Assembly: GCA_047973235.1 (NCBI GenBank)
Contig: JBKEBP010000047.1
Coordinates: 1-11,650, forward strand
DNA from: Aequitasia sp047973235
GTDB lineage: Bacteria > Bacillota > Clostridia > Lachnospirales > Lachnospiraceae
Direction of reading: 5' to 3'
DNA length: 11,650 bases
Below the pieces are notes generated by a model. The model was not told the origin of the DNA, ran no database searches, and was given only the letters and a program-made list of their open reading frames with translations. Positions 7,260-11,650 of this stretch are shown here, piece by piece (the first letter of the stretch is position 1; every line of letters starts with the position of its first letter). A program made the translations under genes and the position numbers.

Positions 7260-8255
7260 CTAATTTGTGATTGCATCATCAAACTTCACATCTGAAGGTG
7301 CAAAATCCACTTTCTTTACAAAAGCACATGCCTCAGTTGCTCCATATACTCTTTCCATACCTGAATCTTCCCATTCGACTGACAATGGGCCTTGATAATT
7401 ATAAGCATTCAGCACTCTAATTATCTCTTCGAAATTAACATCTCCGTGACCTAGTGATCTGAAATTCCATCCTCTTCTCATATCCCCAAAATCAATATGC
7501 GATCCCAGAAGACCACTTCTCCCATCTAGAGTTACTGCTGCATCCTTCATATGTACATGATACACCTTATTTATGAAATCGTTCAAGAACAATTCCGGCT
7601 TAATTCCTTGCCATAACAGATGACTGGGATCAAAATTCAAGCCGAATTCATTTCTATCTTCAAATTTTTTAAGAAGTCTCTGTGTTGAGTAGTAATCAAA
7701 AGCAATTTCTCCGGGATGAACCTCAAGGGCAAATACTACATCATTTTCCTTAAATACATCTAAGATAGGAATCCACAAGTCATATACTTCTTGAAATCCC
7801 TTTTCTACCATATCTTCAGTGGTTTGCGGAAATGAATATAGGTACTTCCAAATTGGCGATCCTACGAATCCGGTAATTATTCCAACACCCAAATTCTTGG
7901 CAGCTATAGCACATTTCTTCATAGTTTCAATACCCCAAGCTCTTATACCATCTGCATCATCCGCTAAAGAAGTCGGCGCAAAATTATTAAGTCTCGGGTC
8001 ATTATAATCTCCGACACATTGACCGATAATATGAGCCGCAAGAGCTTTGCATTCGAGGTTATACTTCTTCAAAAGTTCTTTTACGTATTTAACATATTCC
8101 ATATCACTTGCCGCCTTATATGGGTCTATATGGTTACCCCAACATGCAAGTTCGAGTCCGTCATAACCCATTTCCTTGGCCTTTTTGCACATGGCTTCTA
8201 ATTCCATATCTGCCCATTGGCACGTTGTCAATGTTACTAATCTTCCTTTGCTCAT
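7260..8255 (-). CDS. Sugar phosphate isomerase/epimerase-like TIM barrel (AP-endonuclease 2 superfamily)
   Basis: The protein is 331 aa. It starts with RLVTLTTCQWADMELE, typical of a subfamily repeatedly found beside GGxxxxFIGxVHR oxidoreductases, as here. All expected metal ligands of the xylose-isomerase-like barrel are visible: Glu178 (ALEVHPGE), Asp209 (NFDPSHLLWQG), His233 or His235 (VYHVHMKD) and Glu294 (SVEWED). Homologous barrels include epimerases, isomerases, and the lyases and hydratases acting on 3-keto-glycosides. An elimination or hydration step paired with the following dehydrogenase is my inference; no phosphate-sugar substrate need be assumed from the family name. AAGGAGG lies 7 nt upstream of the ATG. 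First gene of a minus-strand operon, divergent from 8432. Confidence 0.88.
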   Translation of the reverse strand: MSKGRLVTLTTCQWADMELEAMCKKAKEMGYDGLELACWGNHIDPYKAASDMEYVKYVKELLKKYNLECKALAAHIIGQCVGDYNDPRLNNFAPTSLADDADGIRAWGIETMKKCAIAAKNLGVGIITGFVGSPIWKYLYSFPQTTEDMVEKGFQEVYDLWIPILDVFKENDVVFALEVHPGEIAFDYYSTQRLLKKFEDRNEFGLNFDPSHLLWQGIKPELFLNDFINKVYHVHMKDAAVTLDGRSGLLGSHIDFGDMRRGWNFRSLGHGDVNFEEIIRVLNAYNYQGPLSVEWEDSGMERVYGATEACAFVKKVDFAPSDVKFDDAITN

Positions 8256-8291
8256 TTCTTTGCCTCCTTTTCATCTGTCTCTTATGTAATA

Positions 8292-8320
8292 AGATTACAA
8301 TAAAGAGTAGGCCATGTCAA
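8292..8320 (-). promoter_or_regulatory. Promoter of TIM barrel/oxidoreductase operon (minus strand)
   Basis: On the minus strand, TTGACA (8315-8320), a 17-nt spacer and TAATCT (8292-8297). The -35 lies exactly as far from the shared palindrome as in the reductase promoter at 5417-5445. Confidence 0.6.
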
Positions 8321-8332
8321 TCTTTATTTTAT

Positions 8333-8359
8333 ACTTTTGATAATTACTTTAGCAAAAGT
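8333..8359. promoter_or_regulatory. Candidate ROK operator 3 (best palindrome)
   Basis: This is the most symmetric copy: half-sites TTTTGATAA (8335-8343) and TTAGCAAAA (8349-8357), 5 nt apart. Outer AC and GT also pair, giving 10 paired positions per arm. It ends 1 nt before the plus-strand -35 box (8361) and 12 nt from the minus-strand one. Confidence 0.6.
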
Positions 8360-8360
8360 A

Positions 8361-8389
8361 TTGACTTTCATTTCGCTTTACGATATTCT
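8361..8389 (+). promoter_or_regulatory. Promoter of the 8432-11519 operon
   Basis: TTGACT (8361-8366), a 17-nt spacer and TATTCT (8384-8389), about 43 nt upstream of the first gene. It parallels the VOC promoter in both hexamers and spacing. Confidence 0.65.
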
Positions 8390-8431
8390 TATCTTAAAGA
8401 CAATAATAATTTAAAGCAGGAGGTCACAAAA

Positions 8432-9391
8432 ATGAAGATAAGCTTTAGCACAGATTTGATTGACTTAAACAATCAATCACCTAATAGAAACAAACGCGAA
8501 AGCAAGTATTACTGGGATGAGTTATATACATTGATACAAGCTGCAGGTTTTGACAGCATTGATTTTCCATATCAACCCAAGTGGGATTTCGGAGGAAGAT
8601 CGGGAATTCCTCTCACACTTAGATCCATCACGACTAAATTTGAGAGTGTAAGTAACTATGTAGATTATTTAAAAGCTGTGGGTATAAATAGTATTAGCAA
8701 TATTCACTTTGACCCAACACTTTTTTGCAATGGAAATATAGATATGTATTTCGGAGCATTCAACCACTATATATCTGAACTTCTTTCCTTTGCCAAAGAA
8801 GCTGAAACTAAAACTATATCCATTTCTGTCACACCAACTTATAATGCTGTTTCAACGCTAAAGAAGCCTGACCAATCTATGGAAAACTTACATCATGAAT
8901 TTTTAGAAAGAACTAAGGAGACAATTACAGCTGTTGCAAAGGAAGCAAACTCTCTTGGTATAAAGATTTGTCTTAGAAATGAATATTGGGGGCTTCTTAA
9001 AGGAGATGCCATTACAGAATTCTTCTCAACTATGACAGAAAATGTATATTTAGACGTTGATACTGCTCATTTATATGTTGCAGGCATAGATGTTCATGAA
9101 TTTATTAATAAACATTTAGATTCAATTGGTGTTATCCACTTCACGGACACCTCCTTTATCGACAATGTCAACACCTACATGCAAGCCTTACCGGAATTTC
9201 CTGCAAATAACGCAACCAAGGTCTTTAAGGATATTGGAACAGGCTCAATTGATTTTAATAAGATTTATAAACTATTGGCAAAAGAGGGCTACGAAAATAC
9301 AATAGTGTTTAGTTGTAGAAACTCGTATGATGCCAGTCGTTCTTTACTTAGAACTCGTTACCATATTGACAGAAGCATAATACAAGCATAA
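8432..9391 (+). CDS. TIM-barrel sugar isomerase/epimerase-like protein lacking the fourth metal ligand
   Basis: The protein is 319 aa. The reading frame is open further upstream, but the ATG at 8432 is preceded by AGGAGG at 8 nt, and a longer version would cover the promoter and part of the divergent gene. Barrel features are FSTDLIDLN at the N-terminus, Glu184 (CLRNEYWG), Asp210 (YLDVDTAHLYVAG) and His236 (VIHFTDT). At the last strand, where relatives have a ligand Glu (as in SVEWE or SIEDD), this protein reads VFSCRNS (292-298), so the canonical fourth ligand is absent. It may use another ligand, do different chemistry, or partner with the next barrel encoded 11 nt downstream. First gene of a three-gene operon. 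Candidate roles are lyase, hydratase or epimerase acting on a keto-sugar (inference). Confidence 0.82.
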   Translation: MKISFSTDLIDLNNQSPNRNKRESKYYWDELYTLIQAAGFDSIDFPYQPKWDFGGRSGIPLTLRSITTKFESVSNYVDYLKAVGINSISNIHFDPTLFCNGNIDMYFGAFNHYISELLSFAKEAETKTISISVTPTYNAVSTLKKPDQSMENLHHEFLERTKETITAVAKEANSLGIKICLRNEYWGLLKGDAITEFFSTMTENVYLDVDTAHLYVAGIDVHEFINKHLDSIGVIHFTDTSFIDNVNTYMQALPEFPANNATKVFKDIGTGSIDFNKIYKLLAKEGYENTIVFSCRNSYDASRSLLRTRYHIDRSIIQA

Positions 9392-9402
9392 GGGAGGTAA
9401 GT

Positions 9403-10326
9403 ATGTCAAATATTAAACTATCGCACATGTGCCATTTTAAAACGATACCTTATAAGGAAATAAACAATTTCAGAGATTTCTACTATGAAGATAAAAGTAA
9501 TATAACTTACTTTCAAGACTGGGATCGTATCCTTCGTTATCATAAAACAACCGGATATGATGGAATAGAACTGGCGCCATGGGATTTAACGGAAATATTA
9601 GGTTTATTTGGAACTCCGGATGCATTTACTGAATTTGCAGCAGAACGCGGTCTAAAAGTAAGTGGTATGTTCCACGGATGTGACGATTCTCATATAGCGG
9701 AGAAATACGACGAAGTTGTAGATGCAGGTAAGGCTGCTGTCGATACTCTAATTAGCTTAGGCTCTAAACATCTTAATGTTTGCCCCGGAAATAATTATTA
9801 TGGTGTTGGTCCACTTAATAATGACCAACTCAAAAATATCGCTAAAGCGTTAGATGGAATCGGCGAATATGCCGTAGCAAACGGAGTACAGATAGGTATA
9901 CATAATGAATTCTTTTGTGATGTAAACAAGGAAAATCACAGACAACTAATAGATCTGACTAATCCTAACTATGTTTTCTATTGCTTAGATACTGCCCAAA
10001 TAGCACTTTTAGGTGACGATTTACTTGATTTCTACGATACCTATGCCTCACGTATCTGCACATTCCACCTTAAAGATACTGCAACAATAGCTGTACCTAA
10101 TGAAGTACGTCACGATAAAGATGTTGAAATTCGAGATGATGGTTTCCGTTGGTTTTGGGAACCGGGAGAAGGCGTCTTAGATTTAGAGGGATTATGGAAG
10201 TTGGTTAAAAAGCATAATTTCAAAGGATGGTGTAGTATCGAAGACGATGGAACGCCTGATTGTTTGGCTTCAATGGCGTTATCTTCATATTATGTCAAAG
10301 AAGTTTTAGGAAAAATATATAAATAA
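9403..10326 (+). CDS. TIM-barrel sugar isomerase/epimerase-like protein
   Basis: The protein is 307 aa. The four usual metal ligands are visible: Glu169 (GIHNEFF), Asp196 (YCLDTAQIALLGDD), His222 (TFHLKD) and Glu280 (SIEDDG). GYDGIELAPW (51-60) is the family's second-strand signature. The position normally His in DTxH is Gln199, a substrate-pocket change that may mark altered specificity. The ATG has GGGAGG 5 nt upstream and follows the previous stop by 11 nt, so translation is probably coupled. As second of three barrels in this locus and directly before an oxidoreductase, it fits a lyase or hydratase role on 3-keto sugars (inference). Other members of the superfamily are inosose dehydratases and ketose 3-epimerases, which remain possible. 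Confidence 0.85.
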   Translation: MSNIKLSHMCHFKTIPYKEINNFRDFYYEDKSNITYFQDWDRILRYHKTTGYDGIELAPWDLTEILGLFGTPDAFTEFAAERGLKVSGMFHGCDDSHIAEKYDEVVDAGKAAVDTLISLGSKHLNVCPGNNYYGVGPLNNDQLKNIAKALDGIGEYAVANGVQIGIHNEFFCDVNKENHRQLIDLTNPNYVFYCLDTAQIALLGDDLLDFYDTYASRICTFHLKDTATIAVPNEVRHDKDVEIRDDGFRWFWEPGEGVLDLEGLWKLVKKHNFKGWCSIEDDGTPDCLASMALSSYYVKEVLGKIYK

Positions 10327-10343
10327 TTAAAGGAGTACTCTCT

Positions 10344-11519
10344 ATGAATAAAAAAGTGAATATAGGTATTATAGGATGTGGAACTATTAGTAATACTTAC
10401 TTAAAAAACTTAACTGAGCATTTCGACAATCTAACTGTTATAGCATGTGCGGATATGTTCATTGAAAAGGCAAAAGAAACGCAAGAATCCTTTAACATAC
10501 CTACTTCGTGTACCGTAGATGAAATTCTAGCTAATCCGGAAGTTGAACTTATTGTAAATCTCACTATTCCGGCTGCTCATTACTCTATAAATATGCAAGC
10601 TTTGAAATCCGGAAAGCACGTTTACTGCGAAAAGCCACTAGCATTATCACTCACCGATGCCTTAGAACTGACCAATTATGCTTCCACTCATTCTTTAAAG
10701 ATTGGAAGTGCGCCGGATACCTTCCTTGGAGCCGGTATACAGACTTGTATAAGCTTGATTGAAGAAGGGTGCATTGGAACACCTACGGGATTTACAGCTA
10801 ATATGGTATCTCCGGGGCACGAACTCTGGCATCCCGCACCTGAGTTTTATTACAAAGAAGGTGCCGGTCCTATGTTAGATATGGGACCATATTACTTAAC
10901 TGCTTTGGTAGCTATTCTAGGTCCGATTAGTCAACTCTCATGCTTTTCAAAGACTTCTCGTAATGAGAGAATAACACGAAGCAGAAATATTAGTGTAGAA
11001 GTACCTACACACTATGCAGGAATAATGAAGATGCAAAACGGAGCAATAGGTAATGTCAATATGAGTTTCGATGTATGGAATTCCGACCTCCCTCTTCTCG
11101 AAATATACGGTACCAAGGGCTCCATCAAAGTGCCTGATCCTAACTTATTCAATGGTAAAGTTACTCTTTTCGATGGAGAGAAAATGGCAAATATCGTAGA
11201 AGATGTTGATGGTACACCTTTTGATCGAATTGTAAAGATGCACACCTGCTCTGATGAGTGTTCATCAGAAATATCACATTTATTCCCTTCTAGCGAGGAT
11301 GAGCGACTTAATATGCGTGGTATGGGTGTAGCCGATATGGCACAGTCAATTATAGATAACCGCTCAAGCAGGATATCAGCTGATGTATCATGCCACATAG
11401 TTGAAGCACTTTGTTCTTTCGATATTGCGTCCAAAAACAAAGAAGTATACACAATGACTACAACTTGTGAACGTCCCGACCCTATGCCGACCGGTTTGAA
11501 ACTCTGGGAAGTAAAGTAA
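10344..11519 (+). CDS. Gfo/Idh/MocA-family oxidoreductase with GPMLDMGPYY motif
   Basis: The protein is 391 aa. Rossmann motif GIIGCGTIS (8-16), CEKP (95-98, Lys97) and YGTKGSIKVPDP in the C-terminal sheet define the family. The catalytic Asp-x-x-x-His segment reads GPMLDMGPYYLTALV (175-189): Asp179 is kept, but the general-acid His is Tyr183. That places it in a distinct GPMxDMGPYY subgroup, different from the oxidoreductase at 6100. AAAGGAG precedes the ATG by 8-9 nt; the gap to the upstream gene is 17 nt. It is the last gene of the operon. Having two diverged oxidoreductases suits a pathway that oxidises a glycoside and later reduces the released keto-sugar, possibly recycling NAD within the pathway (inference). 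Confidence 0.9.
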   Translation: MNKKVNIGIIGCGTISNTYLKNLTEHFDNLTVIACADMFIEKAKETQESFNIPTSCTVDEILANPEVELIVNLTIPAAHYSINMQALKSGKHVYCEKPLALSLTDALELTNYASTHSLKIGSAPDTFLGAGIQTCISLIEEGCIGTPTGFTANMVSPGHELWHPAPEFYYKEGAGPMLDMGPYYLTALVAILGPISQLSCFSKTSRNERITRSRNISVEVPTHYAGIMKMQNGAIGNVNMSFDVWNSDLPLLEIYGTKGSIKVPDPNLFNGKVTLFDGEKMANIVEDVDGTPFDRIVKMHTCSDECSSEISHLFPSSEDERLNMRGMGVADMAQSIIDNRSSRISADVSCHIVEALCSFDIASKNKEVYTMTTTCERPDPMPTGLKLWEVK

Positions 11520-11529
11520 ATCCAACTAT

Positions 11530-11650
11530 AAAAGGGGCTGTCGGGAAATAGGGCAGATTCCAAAATAGGGAGATGATAACTCGAAAACGAGTTATCATCT
11601 CCCTAAAACTTTATAAAAAGAGAAAAAAAGTGGCTAATTTCAACCACTTT
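11530..11650. repeat. Second nested palindromic element E2 (runs off the right edge)
   Basis: It starts with AAAGGGGCTGTCGGGAAATA, which matches the left end of the element at 2095 at 18 of 22 positions by my alignment. It then has a perfect 18-bp inverted repeat (11566-11583 with 11588-11605, loop AAAA) in the place of E1's inner stem, followed by the same ATAAAAAGA A-rich linker. The hairpin sequences themselves are unrelated, so architecture and ends are conserved but stem sequence is not. The expected right-hand inverted repeat is not reached before base 11650. Confidence 0.65.
11627..11650. terminator. Possible terminator hairpin cut by the window edge
   Basis: AAAGTGG (11627-11633) pairs with CCACTTT (11644-11650) around a 10-nt loop. 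It is preceded by an A-run and ends in Ts at the edge, as expected for an intrinsic terminator of the 8432-11519 operon. Only three Ts are visible, so the call is tentative; it may also be part of element E2. Confidence 0.35.

Noticed and set aside
8108..8431. A 108-residue N-terminal extension of the first plus-strand barrel
   Set aside because: It would overlap the divergent gene, the promoters and the operator, and it lacks barrel-like sequence. The ATG at 8432 has an ideal AGGAGG.
8432..10326. Direct assignment as a DgpB/DgpC or DfgA/DfgB C-glycoside deglycosidase
   Set aside because: The characteristic small beta subunit is not in the window and I cannot verify close similarity by eye, so I kept only the broader keto-sugar pathway proposal.
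6100..11519. Myo-inositol (iol) catabolic cluster
   Set aside because: Gfo/Idh and TIM-barrel families fit, but IolB, IolC, IolD and IolJ counterparts are absent and the regulator is ROK, not IolR or LacI.

Overview
This 11.65 kb stretch is low-GC DNA (mid-30s percent by eye). It has strong AGGAGG-type ribosome binding sites, TTGACA promoters with 17-nt spacers and T-tailed terminators. Together with the protein families present, this suggests a Clostridia/Lachnospiraceae-like Firmicute, probably gut-associated. The taxonomic call is inference. No rRNA, tRNA, CRISPR array, phage gene or transposase is visible.

Layout, left to right. (1) Positions 1-2094 (+) hold an AraC-type regulator fused to a glycoside hydrolase family 39-like domain. 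It is open at the left edge, and the GH39 acid/base motif is degraded. (2) Positions 2096-2218 hold a nested palindromic element that fills the convergent intergenic gap. (3) Positions 3103 to 2223 (-) hold a two-gene operon, an NTF2/SnoaL-like protein and a nitroreductase, with its own promoter and a spaced inverted-repeat operator candidate. (4) Positions 4312 to 3212 (-) hold a ROK-family repressor. (5) Positions 5370 to 4396 (-) hold an aldo/keto reductase, divergent from (6) a small VOC-fold protein at 5550-6035 (+) that ends in a clean terminator. (7) Positions 8255 to 6100 (-) hold a sugar phosphate isomerase/epimerase-like TIM barrel followed by a Gfo/Idh/MocA oxidoreductase. (8) Divergent from these, 8432-11519 (+) holds two more TIM-barrel proteins and a second Gfo/Idh/MocA oxidoreductase. 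(9) A second palindromic element, related to the first, begins near 11530 and runs off the right edge.

How the genes fit together. Two NAD(P)-dependent Gfo/Idh/MocA oxidoreductases, three xylose-isomerase-like TIM barrels, an aldo/keto reductase and a VOC protein, with no sugar kinase, classical glycosidase or transporter in view, match the gene set of the oxidation-elimination-hydration-reduction route. That route opens glycosides through 3-keto (3-oxo) sugar intermediates, as in levoglucosan-type, 3-keto-glycoside and C-glycoside catabolism. The substrate cannot be read from the sequence.

The strongest new observation is regulatory. A 27-bp imperfect palindrome, with half-sites TTTTGnTAA and TTAnCAAAA separated by 5 nt, occurs at 4352-4378 (the ROK gene's own promoter), 5458-5484 (between the reductase and VOC genes) and 8333-8359 (between the two TIM-barrel operons). 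In both divergent regions it lies at identical offsets between back-to-back TTGACA boxes. I infer that the ROK protein binds these three sites and coordinates everything from 3212 to 11519 as one regulon.
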